DNA of 27,138 nucleotides from 66-474 sp035249465 (GTDB lineage Bacteria; Pseudomonadota; Gammaproteobacteria; Xanthomonadales; Rhodanobacteraceae). The DNA lies in contig DATFGL010000082.1 in NCBI GenBank assembly GCA_035249465.1, positions 1-27,138 on the forward strand. Direction: 5' to 3'. The notes beneath the pieces are model-generated. The model had not been told where the DNA came from. It worked only from the letters and a program-made list of their open reading frames with translations, and did no database searches. Position 1 is the stretch's first letter; each line of letters begins with the position of its first letter. Positions 16,418 through 24,737 of this stretch are shown one piece after another. The position numbers and the translations under genes were made by a program.

Positions 16418-17545
16418 TCAGCCGCCCGAGCAGAACGCGGCGTAATCGATGTAGCCGGGAAACGGCCTGCCCGGTGCGCAAACCGGGCATTCCGGGTCGG
16501 GCGCGAGCCGCGTTTCGTGGAAGCGCATCATGAGCGCGTCGAACATCAGCACGCGGCCGACCAGCGGCTCACCGATAGCGAGGATCAATTTGATCGCTTC
16601 GGTGGCCTGCAGCATTCCGACCACGCCCGGCAATACGCCCAGTACCCCCGCTTCGGAACAGTTCGGCGCGTCTTCCGGCGCGGGCGGCTGCGGGAACAGA
16701 CAGCGATAGCACGGCGCCCTGCCCCGCTGACGGCCGGCGTCGAACACGCTCACCTGACCCTGGAAGCGCTGCACCGCGCCGTACACCAGCGGGATGCCGA
16801 GCTTTACGCAGGCGTCGTTGAGCAGGTAACGCACCGGGAAGTTGTCGGCACCATCCAGCACCACGTCGGCGCCGTCGAGCAATGCGTCGACGTTCGACGA
16901 AGTGACGCGTTCCCGCAGGCCTTCCAGGTTCACGCGCGGGTTCAATCCGTGCAGCGCCTGCGCGGCCGAATCGAGTTTCGGCATCCCGATGCGATCGTCC
17001 GCGTGCAGGATCTGGCGTTGCAGGTTGCTGCGCTCGACCACATCGTCGTCTGCGATCACCAATGTGCCGACGCCCGCTGCGGCGAGGTAGAAAGCCGCGG
17101 GTGAACCCAGGCCGCCCGCGCCCAACACCACGACGCGCGCCGACTCCAGCCTGCGCTGGCCGGCCTCGCCGACTTCGGGCAGGCGCAAGTGCCGCGAGTA
17201 GCGATCATAGAAGTCCTCGTCACCCCCGGGTTTGGCGACCGGCAAGCCTTCTTCAATCCAGCGCGCGGTGCCGCCCGCGATCGAAGCAACGTTGGTGTAG
17301 CCCATCTGCAGCAGGGCGTGCGCCGCCGCAAGCGAGCGCTGGCCATGCGCGCAAATGGTCAGGATTTCCGTGCCGTGGCCGGGGGCAATTTCGCCCATGT
17401 GCTGTGCAATCTCTCCACGCGGAAGCGGTACCGCACCCGCGGCCATGCCGGTGGCGTGCTCGAAGGTTTCGCGCACGTCCAGCAGCAGTGCGCCGGCCTG
17501 CTGGCGCTGCAACGCTTCGCGCGGGGAAAGCTCACGAATGGTCAT
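16418..17545 (-). CDS. moeB: Molybdopterin-synthase adenylyltransferase MoeB with N-terminal rhodanese domain
   Basis: Activates the C-terminus of the molybdopterin synthase small subunit (MoaD) by adenylation before sulfur transfer. The 375-residue protein is a fusion. Residues 1-105 are a rhodanese domain with its active Cys65 in ICAHGQRS. Residues about 113-375 are the ThiF/E1-like domain, with the nucleotide loop GAGGLGS (142-148), the DDDVVERSNLQRQ motif and zinc-binding pairs CYRC and CPVC. The fusion suggests that sulfur donor and adenylation reside in one protein. ATG at 17543-17545 is used; an earlier GTG/ATG pair at 17567-17572 would add nine residues, and neither has a good ribosome site. 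Last gene of the long minus-strand run, 30 bases after moeA. Confidence 0.92.
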   Translation of the reverse strand: MTIRELSPREALQRQQAGALLLDVRETFEHATGMAAGAVPLPRGEIAQHMGEIAPGHGTEILTICAHGQRSLAAAHALLQMGYTNVASIAGGTARWIEEGLPVAKPGGDEDFYDRYSRHLRLPEVGEAGQRRLESARVVVLGAGGLGSPAAFYLAAAGVGTLVIADDDVVERSNLQRQILHADDRIGMPKLDSAAQALHGLNPRVNLEGLRERVTSSNVDALLDGADVVLDGADNFPVRYLLNDACVKLGIPLVYGAVQRFQGQVSVFDAGRQRGRAPCYRCLFPQPPAPEDAPNCSEAGVLGVLPGVVGMLQATEAIKLILAIGEPLVGRVLMFDALMMRFHETRLAPDPECPVCAPGRPFPGYIDYAAFCSGG

Positions 17546-17575
17546 GCGCCGATTATCGCCGATCAACATCACCGA

Positions 17576-18799
17576 TCAACCCGGCCACAACGTCACGACG
17601 TCGCCGCGTGCGTACTCTTTTTCACCTTCCGGAAGCAATGCGAGTGCGTCGGTTTCCGCAAGACCGCGCAACATGCCGGAGCCCTGCTTCGCATGCACGG
17701 ATATCCATTGCACGCCCGCGTCGTCGACGTGCAGGGCGCACCGCGCGAACTCCGCGCGCGCATGGCGCTTGTGCAGCGGCGCATCGAGGCGGGCGCGGCG
17801 CGGTTTCGGCACGGTGGTGATTCCCGACATCGCGCGCATCGCTAAAGTGACGAAAACCCGGCAGGTGACCGCCGATGCGACCGGATTGCCCGGCAAGCCA
17901 AAGTACAGGCACGCGCCGATCTCGCCGAACAGCGTCGGCATGCCGGGCTTCACCCGCACCTTGTGGAAATGGATTTCACCCATGCCGCGCAAAACGCCCG
18001 GCAAGTGGTCGGCCGCGCCCGCCGATACGCCACCGCTGGTGATGATGACGTCGGCGTCCGCCGCCGCATCCAGCAGTGCGACCCGCAATGCTTCCGGGTC
18101 ATCGCGCACGCAGCGTGGCACCACGACTCGCGCGCCCGATTCGCGCGCCTGCGCTGCCAGCATCAGCGCATTGGATTCATGGATCTGCCCGAATCCCAGC
18201 CGCTGCCCGGGCGCAACCAGCTCATTGCCGGTGGCGATCACCGCCATGCGTGGTGGCCGGCGTACGGATACGCGATCGACGCCGAGTGCGGCAAGCACCG
18301 CCAGCTGCGCGGCGCCCAACACCGTTCCCGAAGCGAGCGCGAGATCGCCTTCGGCATAATCCTCGCTCGCCGCGCGCACATTGGCGACGGCCTTCTCGCC
18401 GGCTTTCACCACCACGTGTTCGCCCTCAACCGACACGTTTTCCCGGATGACGACGGTGTCCGCGCCGGGCGGAATCGGCGCACCGGTCGTGATTCGCGCG
18501 CACTGGCCTTCCCCGACTTCCGGTGCCGCCGTTGCGCCTGCGAACACTTCGCCGATCAGCATGAACTTGCGTTCACCCCGCGCAGGCAGGTCGGCAGCGC
18601 GCAGCGCGAAACCGTCCATCGCGGAATTCGCGAAAGGTGGCAATGGATGCGGCGCCCGAATGTCCCCGGCCATGACGCGGCCCTGCGCACCGGCAAGCGG
18701 CACCGTTTCGACCGGCAGGCGATGCTGCGCCGCGCGTCCCGCGACGATCTGCAGCGCTTGCTCGAGGCCGATGCGGGTCGGGTACGAAAGGTCAGCCAC
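17576..18799 (-). CDS. moeA: Molybdopterin molybdenumtransferase MoeA
   Basis: Inserts molybdate into adenylylated molybdopterin. The 407-residue protein shows the MoeA order: N-terminal helices (GLEQALQIVAGRA), the PPFANSAMDGFALRAAD motif, GQCARITTGAPIPPGADTVV, the MPT-binding region IATGNELVAPGQ...GQIHESN, the glycine-rich TSGGVSAGAADH, and the C-terminal domain FGLPGNPVASAVTC. The start is GTG at 18797-18799, which overlaps the mobA stop (GTGGCTGA, 8 shared bases), a classic coupling arrangement. moeB follows 30 bases later. Confidence 0.95.
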   Translation of the reverse strand: MADLSYPTRIGLEQALQIVAGRAAQHRLPVETVPLAGAQGRVMAGDIRAPHPLPPFANSAMDGFALRAADLPARGERKFMLIGEVFAGATAAPEVGEGQCARITTGAPIPPGADTVVIRENVSVEGEHVVVKAGEKAVANVRAASEDYAEGDLALASGTVLGAAQLAVLAALGVDRVSVRRPPRMAVIATGNELVAPGQRLGFGQIHESNALMLAAQARESGARVVVPRCVRDDPEALRVALLDAAADADVIITSGGVSAGAADHLPGVLRGMGEIHFHKVRVKPGMPTLFGEIGACLYFGLPGNPVASAVTCRVFVTLAMRAMSGITTVPKPRRARLDAPLHKRHARAEFARCALHVDDAGVQWISVHAKQGSGMLRGLAETDALALLPEGEKEYARGDVVTLWPG

Positions 18800-19475
18800 G
18801 CGTACGCTCGTAGTCGCGGAAGTCTTCGGGAGTATTGAGATTATGGAACGCGCCACCCGTGCCATTGAAATCGACCGCAAGGGCTTCGTTTGCCGCAAGC
18901 CAGCGCATGGGCGAGCCGTGTTCGTGCAAGGCGGTCTGCGCGGAGGCATGCCATGTTTCCGGGGCCGAGCCGACGCGATACATCGCGAACAACGGCTCCC
19001 GCTTGCCGGCGACATTGGCGAGCGCGCACATCGCGTTGCCGTTCTCCGTCAGCCCTGCGCGCAGCCGCGTTGCCAGATCGCGCGGCGGATCGGGACAATC
19101 GACCGGCACGGTCAAAACCCACTGTGGCAAGGCCTGCAGGTTGGCCCGCAGGAACCCGAATGCCGCAGCCAACCCGGCAAGCGGGCCGGCGTGCCCGGAA
19201 ATCTCGTCGCGGATCGCCGGCGCGAGGCGCGCATAGTCTTCGATGTTGCGGTTGGCGACGATCAGCACCCGCGCGCACTGAGGGCGCAACCGTTCCAGTA
19301 CGTGGTCGGCCAGCGGGCGGCCACGCAACGGCAGCAGCCCCTTGTCCGCATCGCCCATGCGGCTGCCGGCGCCACCGGCGAGCACCACTCCCAAAATGTC
19401 ATCCCGGCCACGGAGCTCCTGGCCATGGGCGGCGGCGGCTGGGCGGGATCCCCTGCCAGGGGTGGCAAAAACCAT
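18792..19475 (-). CDS. mobA: Molybdenum cofactor guanylyltransferase MobA, with atypical N-terminal extension
   Basis: Transfers GMP from GTP to molybdenum-molybdopterin to make the bis-MGD/MGD cofactor. The nucleotide-binding loop LAGGAGSRMG, the DKGLLPL lysine motif, PLAGLAAAF and the VPVDCPDPP metal-binding aspartate region are all present. The 227-residue protein begins at ATG 19473-19475, two bases after the der stop. Its LAGG loop is at residues 32-35, whereas MobA proteins usually have it near residue 10. The extra residues are encoded by an inverted-repeat element (about 19398-19466). The only closer in-frame start is TTG in DDILGVV. The 3' end overlaps moeA. Confidence 0.92.
   Translation of the reverse strand: MVFATPGRGSRPAAAAHGQELRGRDDILGVVLAGGAGSRMGDADKGLLPLRGRPLADHVLERLRPQCARVLIVANRNIEDYARLAPAIRDEISGHAGPLAGLAAAFGFLRANLQALPQWVLTVPVDCPDPPRDLATRLRAGLTENGNAMCALANVAGKREPLFAMYRVGSAPETWHASAQTALHEHGSPMRWLAANEALAVDFNGTGGAFHNLNTPEDFRDYERTRG
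19398..19466. repeat. GTCATCCCGG-type inverted repeat element at the mobA 5' end
   Basis: Imperfect inverted arms ATCCCGGCC (19401-19409) and GGCGGGAT (19442-19449) enclose a GC-rich middle with an 8-base palindrome GGAGCTCC. A second small hairpin, TGCCA-GGGG-TGGCA (19454-19467), follows. The GTCATCCCGG...GGGATCC layout resembles dispersed intergenic repeats of proteobacteria. Here it lies inside the apparent reading frame of mobA and encodes its odd N-terminus. Confidence 0.45.
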
Positions 19476-19477
19476 CG

Positions 19478-20875
19478 TCAGTGTCCGCGCACGTGGCGGA
19501 TCATCCGCCTGCGCTTGCGCCGCTGACTTTCCGTGAGCACATTGCGCTTGCCGGCGTACGGGTTTTCGCCCTCGCGGAACTCGATGCGGACCGGCGTGCC
19601 TTCGAGTTTGTAGCGCTTGCGGAAGAAATTCTCGAGATAGCGCCGGTAGCTGTCCGCGATGTGTTTGGTGCGGCTGCCGTGGATCACGATGGTGGGGGGG
19701 TGGTCGCCGCCCGGGTGCGCAAAGCGCAGCTTGGGCGAATGCCCACGCACCAGCGGCGGCTGGTGGGCCGCGACGGCTTTCTCCAATGATCGCGTGAGGT
19801 CGGACGTGCCGAGTTCGCGGGCGGCGGCAGCGCCCGCACGGTCGATCGCGCGCATCAATTCGCGCAGGCCGGAGCCGTGCTTCGCGGAAAGGAACACGAT
19901 CCGGGCCCACGCCACGAAATCGAGCTTGCGTTCGAGCCCGGCCTTGCAGCGTTCGCGGTCGTACTGTTCCAGGCCATCCCATTTGTTGGCGACGATCACC
20001 AGCGCGCGGCCGGCATCCAGCACCTGTCCGATCAACGCGAGATCCTGGTCGGTGACGCCTTCGCCCGCATCCAGCATCATCGCTGCAACGTCGGCCGCGG
20101 CGATGGACTGCAGCGTCTTGATGACGCTGAATTTCTCCAGCGCGTCTTCGACGCGGCCGCGTCGGCGCACGCCGGCCGTATCGATCAGGATGTACTGCTT
20201 GCCGTCGCGCTCCAACGGCACGCGGATCGAATCACGGGTGGTGCCGGCGATGTCCGAAACCACCACGCGCTCTTCGCCCAGCAGGCGATTGACCAGCGTG
20301 GATTTGCCGACGTTGGGACGTCCGACGATGGCGACGCGCGTGCCGGCTGCTTCCTCTGCACCAGCGGCTTCCGCATCTGCGTCGGGCGGCAGCAAGGGCA
20401 ACGTGGCGGCCAGCAGCGCATCCATGCCCCGCGCGTGCGCCGCGGCGATCGCGAAAGTGGCGGCGACACCCAGGGTCGAAAATTCGGCCAGTGCGGCCTG
20501 CGCGTCCATGCCGTCGGTCTTGTTGACCGCCAGCAATACCGGCTTGCCCGCTCGACGCAGGCGGTCGAGGATGGCGCGGTCCTGCGGCAGCAGGCCTTCG
20601 CGCGCGTCCACCAGCAACACGCAGACGCAGGCTTCGTCGATCGCGAGATGCACCTGTTTCTCGGTGAGCTCGTCGATGTCCACGCGCTCGCCGGAAAGGC
20701 CGCCGGTATCGACCAGTACGAACGGGCGCTCGCCGGTCCGGCACACACCGTAGTGGCGATCGCGGGTAACGCCGGGCAAATCCGCGACCAGCGCGTCACG
20801 GCTCTTCGTCAACGCGTTGAAGAGCGTGGACTTGCCGACATTGGGACGTCCGACCAGAGCCACTACCGGGAGCAT
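19478..20875 (-). CDS. der: Ribosome-assembly GTPase Der (EngA)
   Basis: An essential GTPase with two tandem G domains, needed for 50S subunit maturation. The 465-residue protein has P-loops GRPNVGKS at 9-16 and again at about 185-192, with DTGG and DTAG switch motifs, and NKTD and NKWD specificity motifs. The C-terminal KH-like domain and a basic tail (SQRRKRRRMIRHVRGH) are present. ATG at 20873-20875 is family-typical. mobA starts 2 bases after its stop. The gene is preceded by a 136-base gap full of inverted repeats, so der may have its own expression control. Confidence 0.97.
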   Translation of the reverse strand: MLPVVALVGRPNVGKSTLFNALTKSRDALVADLPGVTRDRHYGVCRTGERPFVLVDTGGLSGERVDIDELTEKQVHLAIDEACVCVLLVDAREGLLPQDRAILDRLRRAGKPVLLAVNKTDGMDAQAALAEFSTLGVAATFAIAAAHARGMDALLAATLPLLPPDADAEAAGAEEAAGTRVAIVGRPNVGKSTLVNRLLGEERVVVSDIAGTTRDSIRVPLERDGKQYILIDTAGVRRRGRVEDALEKFSVIKTLQSIAAADVAAMMLDAGEGVTDQDLALIGQVLDAGRALVIVANKWDGLEQYDRERCKAGLERKLDFVAWARIVFLSAKHGSGLRELMRAIDRAGAAAARELGTSDLTRSLEKAVAAHQPPLVRGHSPKLRFAHPGGDHPPTIVIHGSRTKHIADSYRRYLENFFRKRYKLEGTPVRIEFREGENPYAGKRNVLTESQRRKRRRMIRHVRGH

Positions 20876-20883
20876 GGCTTGTC

Positions 20884-20966
20884 GCTTCGAGAAGCTGTTG
20901 ATGAATGGTCCATTCGAAGCGGCCGTTGTGGAAAGTCAGGCCAGGGAAGGCCGTCCTGGACTTCCC
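20884..20966. repeat. Nested inverted repeats between bamB and der
   Basis: Three perfect inverted repeats and one imperfect one lie in 83 bases. GCTTCGA (20884-20890) pairs with TCGAAGC (20914-20920). GAATGG-T-CCATTC (20903-20915) is an odd palindrome nested within that. CCAGG (20941-20945) pairs with CCTGG (20955-20959). GGAAAGTC (20930-20937) pairs with GACTTCCC (20959-20966) at 7 of 8 positions. They form hairpins in the bamB-der intergenic RNA. No T tract follows, so this is not a standard terminator. Confidence 0.5.
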
Positions 20967-21011
20967 GAGCTTGGGACGGTACCGCTTGCGCGCGCTTCGC
21001 AGAAACCGCGA

Positions 21012-22241
21012 TCAGGGATGATCGCCCGAAATTCGATAGGCCGCTACATGCCCCTGCACGTCTTCCACGTACACCGTATCGCCGTTCACCACCGGGCGGG
21101 CACGGATCGCGTCCTTTGACAGACGCACGCGCGCGGCCAGCTTGCCGTCGGACAGGTCGAGCCAGTGCACGTAACCTTCGACGCCGCCGACCACGGCGTA
21201 CTTGTCCTGGATCGCCGGCGCCGTGAGCCAGTGGTATTGCAGCGCATCCTGCTTCCACATGTCACCGCCGCCGTCCCTGGAGAACGCCCAGACGAGGGAA
21301 TCATCGTCGGTGCCGACCAGTTCCTTGTCGGCCACGCCCACGCCGACGTAACTGGAGAACGCGCGCGCCCACGCCAGCTGGCCCTGCTGGGCGTCGATCG
21401 CCGCGAGCTCACCGTGGTATGCCGTGGCGTACAGGGTGTTGCCGTCCAGCTGCAGGCTGTCATCGGCATCGTTCAATTTCTGGATGTCGGTGCGGCCGAG
21501 GCCCTTGGTGATCGGCAGCTTCCACTGGATGGCGCCCGTGTCGCTGCGCAGCGACACCACGTTGCCGTCGTCGGTACCGAACATCACCACGCCGTGCGCC
21601 GCCAGCAACGGTCCGTTGCCGCGCAGGCTCAACAGCGGCACGTTGCCTTGGTCGTATACCCACTTGCGCTCACCGCTGTTCGCATCGAACGCGTAAACGT
21701 TCCCGGAATTGGTGCGCGCATACACCACGCCTGCATCGATCGCGGGCGGCGAGATCACTTCATTGTCGACCTCGGCGCTCCACAACTGCTTGCCGGTCGT
21801 GGCATCCATCGCATATACATGGCCATCCAGCGTGCCGACCACCAGCAGGTTGCCGGAGACCGTCGGGCCACCCGCGAAGCGCGCATCCGGACCGGGCTTC
21901 TTGTGCCTGAAGGGCCAGATGCCACCGCCGACACGCGTGGATTGCTTCCAGAGGGTCTTGCCGGTGGCGGCATCCAGTGCTTCGAGCTTGCCATCGGTGC
22001 TGATCAGGTACAGCTTGCCGTCCGCGAAAGCGGGCTGCAGGCGCACGCCCGAACGCCCGGCGCCGTCACCGATCCGCGTCGACCAGATTTTCTGCACCTG
22101 TACCGTCGGCGTGAATTCCACCAGCGGTTTGGGCGGCTGCAGGTTGCCACCGCGATTGAATATCTTGTTCCACAGACCGCAGCCCGACAGCGCGAGCACA
22201 GCGACCAGCAGCGGCAACAACAGAAGATGGCGACGCTTCAT
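21012..22241 (-). CDS. bamB: Outer-membrane assembly lipoprotein BamB
   Basis: A lipoprotein of the BAM complex that inserts beta-barrels into the outer membrane. The 409-residue protein has a lipoprotein signal (LLLLPLLVAVLALSGC) followed by an eight-bladed propeller of PQQ-like repeats: LEALDAATGKTLW, VYAMDATTGKQLW, VYAFDANSGERKW, VVSLRSDTGAIQW and others. ATG at 22239-22241 overlaps the yfgM stop in an ATGA arrangement. Other starts farther upstream lie in a frame antisense-like to yfgM and are not used. der follows after a repeat-rich gap. Confidence 0.95.
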   Translation of the reverse strand: MKRRHLLLLPLLVAVLALSGCGLWNKIFNRGGNLQPPKPLVEFTPTVQVQKIWSTRIGDGAGRSGVRLQPAFADGKLYLISTDGKLEALDAATGKTLWKQSTRVGGGIWPFRHKKPGPDARFAGGPTVSGNLLVVGTLDGHVYAMDATTGKQLWSAEVDNEVISPPAIDAGVVYARTNSGNVYAFDANSGERKWVYDQGNVPLLSLRGNGPLLAAHGVVMFGTDDGNVVSLRSDTGAIQWKLPITKGLGRTDIQKLNDADDSLQLDGNTLYATAYHGELAAIDAQQGQLAWARAFSSYVGVGVADKELVGTDDDSLVWAFSRDGGGDMWKQDALQYHWLTAPAIQDKYAVVGGVEGYVHWLDLSDGKLAARVRLSKDAIRARPVVNGDTVYVEDVQGHVAAYRISGDHP

Positions 22242-22903
22242 TGGCCCTGCTTCCCGGTCGAGGCAGCGCTGGGCTGCGTGAGGTTGTCCAGTTTCGTCTG
22301 CACGGCGCTGCGGCCCGGTGCATCCTTGTCCAGCCTGGCCAGCGCATCCTGGTAATCGGCGCGCGCGGCGTCGGCCTTCCCGAGTTTGAGCTGCGCGTCG
22401 CCGCGAAGTTCCGCGGCCATCGCCGCGTAGTCGCCGGGGGGCACCTTGCCAAGTGCGGCCAGCGCATCCTGCGGCTTGCCATCCGCCAGCAACACGCGTG
22501 CCAGGCGCAGCGAGAACAGCGCCTGCAGCGCCGGCTGCCTGCTGTCGGCTTCGGCCCACTGCAGGTTCTGCACCGCCTGTTTCAAGTCGTTCTTGCCGAC
22601 GTCGTACTCGGCCACCGCCGCACTTGCGAAAGCGGCGTAGGGTGATTTCGCATGATTTTTCTGCAGGTCGCCCAACGCCGCGCCCATGGCCTGCTTGTTG
22701 CCGGATTGCACTGCGTTCTGCACCACCGCGAACTGCGAAGCGGCCTGGATTTCGGTATTCGCCGTGTGCGCCTGCCACTGGCGCCAGCCGAAGATGAGCG
22801 CGAGCGCGAGCACCACGCCGGTCGCCACGGCAATGCCGTTTTCCTTGATCCACTTGCGAACCTGTTCGCCCTGCTCGTACTCGTCGTAATCTTCAAAGGC
22901 CAT
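22238..22903 (-). CDS. yfgM: YfgM-like inner-membrane TPR protein
   Basis: A 221-residue protein with a short cytosolic N-terminus (MAFEDYDEYEQGEQVRKWIKENG), one membrane helix (residues about 24-42) and a periplasmic helical-repeat domain with TPR-like spacing (LRLARVLLADGKPQDALAALGKV, ELRGDAQLKLGKADAARADYQDAL). YfgM is an ancillary partner of the SecYEG translocon and periplasmic chaperones. It overlaps bamB by four bases and lies 66 bases downstream of rodZ. The assignment rests on domain pattern and on its place before bamB-der. Confidence 0.9.
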   Translation of the reverse strand: MAFEDYDEYEQGEQVRKWIKENGIAVATGVVLALALIFGWRQWQAHTANTEIQAASQFAVVQNAVQSGNKQAMGAALGDLQKNHAKSPYAAFASAAVAEYDVGKNDLKQAVQNLQWAEADSRQPALQALFSLRLARVLLADGKPQDALAALGKVPPGDYAAMAAELRGDAQLKLGKADAARADYQDALARLDKDAPGRSAVQTKLDNLTQPSAASTGKQGQ

Positions 22904-22969
22904 TGTTCACTCGCATACGGACACCCGCGCCCGGCAAACCGCGCGGAAACGCGAAAGCATACAAGAGAT

Positions 22970-23932
22970 TCAGTCGTTTTCGCTCGCGCCCGACGATCCG
23001 AACACGTCGAAGTGGGCGACATTGGCGTGCCTGACCGAATCCAGCGCATACGGCTGCCCGTCGCGCATCACGCTGACGCCGCCCGCGTTGCCGAGCGTCA
23101 CGTGCAGGGCGCCTGCCGAATGCCAGCTGCGACTGTCACCCGCGTGCAGCATGCCCGAATCGACCTTGTTGCCATCGGCGTCGGTGATCTCGAACCAGCA
23201 GTCCGCGCTGGCATTCAGCGTCAGCGTGTGCTGGCCCGCGGGAGCGGGGCTGGCGGGCGGCGTGCCGGGAGCGGGCGCTGATGCGTTGTCGTCATTCAGG
23301 CCGATCGCTGCAAACGGCGTCATCGACGCGCGGTAAGGCGTGTCATCGACCGTGGGCGTGACCGCGGTAACGCGGGGTGCCGTCACGCTTGCCGGCGGCG
23401 CCGGGGTGGAAGCCGCGGGCTGGTCCAGCGAAACGATCCTCGCGATCGGGCGGTGCAGGCCGCCACGCAATCCCAGCAACACCAGCGGCACCGCAATGGT
23501 GGCGGTGAGGACTATGTAAGTGGCGGCGGTGCCGTAGCGCTGCAACAACCAGCGCGTCTGCGAAGTGCGTGCGACGGACACCAGCGACGGCTGCTCCTGC
23601 GGCGCAACCGCACGCAGCACGTCGTCGCAGCTGCCGGGCGGCAGCCCGAGGAAGCGCGTGTAGCTGCCCAGTGCTCCGCGCAGGAACACGAAATGCTCGG
23701 GTGCGCCGAAATCCTCGGCCTCCAGGCGCTCAAGCACCTTGATCGGCAGGTGCAGCTGGCGGCCGCAATCGGCGACGGAAAGCCCGCGCGCTTCGCGGGC
23801 CGCGCGCAGGCGCGTACCGATCGAGTCGCCGGAAGGTTCGAAACGATGCTCCACGGCGGGCTCTGCAGCGGGTGCGGACCGTTTCGGCTCCGCTTCGGAA
23901 AACAAATCCTCGGTGTCCTGATGATCAATCAT
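22970..23932 (-). CDS. rodZ: RodZ-like cytoskeletal membrane protein
   Basis: A bitopic protein linking MreB to the cell-wall elongation machinery. The 320-residue protein has a Cro/CI-type helix-turn-helix at about 38-105 (RLRAAREARGLSVADCGRQLHLPIKVLERLEAEDF), a membrane helix about 138-156, a proline/alanine/threonine-rich linker, and a C-terminal beta domain (about 232-315; LTLNASADCWFEITDADGNKV) typical of RodZ (DUF4115). ATG at 23930-23932 overlaps the pilF stop by 8 bases. In enterobacteria ispG and hisS follow rodZ; here the next gene is yfgM after 66 bases. Confidence 0.92.
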   Translation of the reverse strand: MIDHQDTEDLFSEAEPKRSAPAAEPAVEHRFEPSGDSIGTRLRAAREARGLSVADCGRQLHLPIKVLERLEAEDFGAPEHFVFLRGALGSYTRFLGLPPGSCDDVLRAVAPQEQPSLVSVARTSQTRWLLQRYGTAATYIVLTATIAVPLVLLGLRGGLHRPIARIVSLDQPAASTPAPPASVTAPRVTAVTPTVDDTPYRASMTPFAAIGLNDDNASAPAPGTPPASPAPAGQHTLTLNASADCWFEITDADGNKVDSGMLHAGDSRSWHSAGALHVTLGNAGGVSVMRDGQPYALDSVRHANVAHFDVFGSSGASEND

Positions 23933-24737
23933 GGTCCGGGCCGTTCAAAGACTGCGCCTGCGAAGAATTCGGGAACTGATCCTGCAGGCGGTTGGAATAG
24001 TTGGTGGCCGAGTCCTTGTCACCAAGACGGGTGGCGATCTGGTAGCCGAGCAACAGCGACTGGGGCGTGGCCTGCCCCGCGGTTTCGAAACGCTGCATGT
24101 AACCACGCGCCTCGAAGGCCTTGTTCTGGTCGAGCTCCAGCTGCGCCATGTCCAGCAGCGCCGGGCCGTAGCCGGACTGGATTTCCAGCGCCTTGCGCAG
24201 GTACGGCTCGGCGGCGGTGTAATCCTTGAATTTCAGCAGGCACGCGCCGGCATTGGTGTTGGCCACTTCCGGGGTCTTGTAAAACGGATCGCCGAGCGCG
24301 CGCTGGAAATACTTCATCGCATCCTGGCGGTTGCCGCGTTCGCACAGGAACTTGCCGTAGTTGTTGTTGGTGTCGCCGTTCGAAGGATCCAGCGAGATGG
24401 CCTTGCGGAATTCCTGATCGGCTTCCGGCATCCGGTTGATGCGCCAATACAGGATCGCCAGCAAGGTGTGCGCTGGCACGTACTTGTCATCGAAACCCAC
24501 CGCCTTGTTCAGCGCGGTCTCGGCTTCCTTGAGATGGTCCTGGCCCATGTACACCGCCGCCAGCTGGGTGTGGGTCTGCGCCGCGGACTGCTTGTCTTCC
24601 TGGGTGGTGTCGTGCGGTGCCTGCTTCAGGTTGCTCATCGGCGACGGGTATTTGATGATGCCCGGATCGTGCTTGCACGCCGCCAGGCCCAGCACGAGCG
24701 CCATCGCCGCCAACGGGTAGCAGAACTTACGCCGCAT
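23925..24737 (-). CDS. pilF: Type IV pilus pilotin lipoprotein PilF/PilW
   Basis: An outer-membrane lipoprotein of six TPR motifs required for assembly of the PilQ secretin multimer in type IV pili. The 270-residue protein has a lipobox LAAC at the end of a 20-residue signal and TPR units such as AAVYMGQDHLKEAETALNKAV, LAILYWRINRMPEADQEFRKAI and NYGKFLCERGNRQDAMKYFQRAL. The start at 24735-24737 overlaps rlmN by 11 bases. No other pilus gene is in the window, which is usual because pilF is normally scattered from other pil genes. Confidence 0.93.
   Translation of the reverse strand: MRRKFCYPLAAMALVLGLAACKHDPGIIKYPSPMSNLKQAPHDTTQEDKQSAAQTHTQLAAVYMGQDHLKEAETALNKAVGFDDKYVPAHTLLAILYWRINRMPEADQEFRKAISLDPSNGDTNNNYGKFLCERGNRQDAMKYFQRALGDPFYKTPEVANTNAGACLLKFKDYTAAEPYLRKALEIQSGYGPALLDMAQLELDQNKAFEARGYMQRFETAGQATPQSLLLGYQIATRLGDKDSATNYSNRLQDQFPNSSQAQSLNGPDHD

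Noticed and set aside
16409..16418. ACCGGCCGGT palindrome between DUF1244 and moeB as a terminator
   Set aside because: Stem has no loop and no T tract; it overlaps the moeB stop.
21165..22355. Open plus-strand frame of about 396 codons
   Set aside because: Antisense to bamB; composition is valine/arginine/glutamine-rich without any motif.
22242..22853. Upstream extension of the bamB frame
   Set aside because: Overlaps the whole of yfgM in another frame; BamB begins with its lipoprotein signal at 22241.
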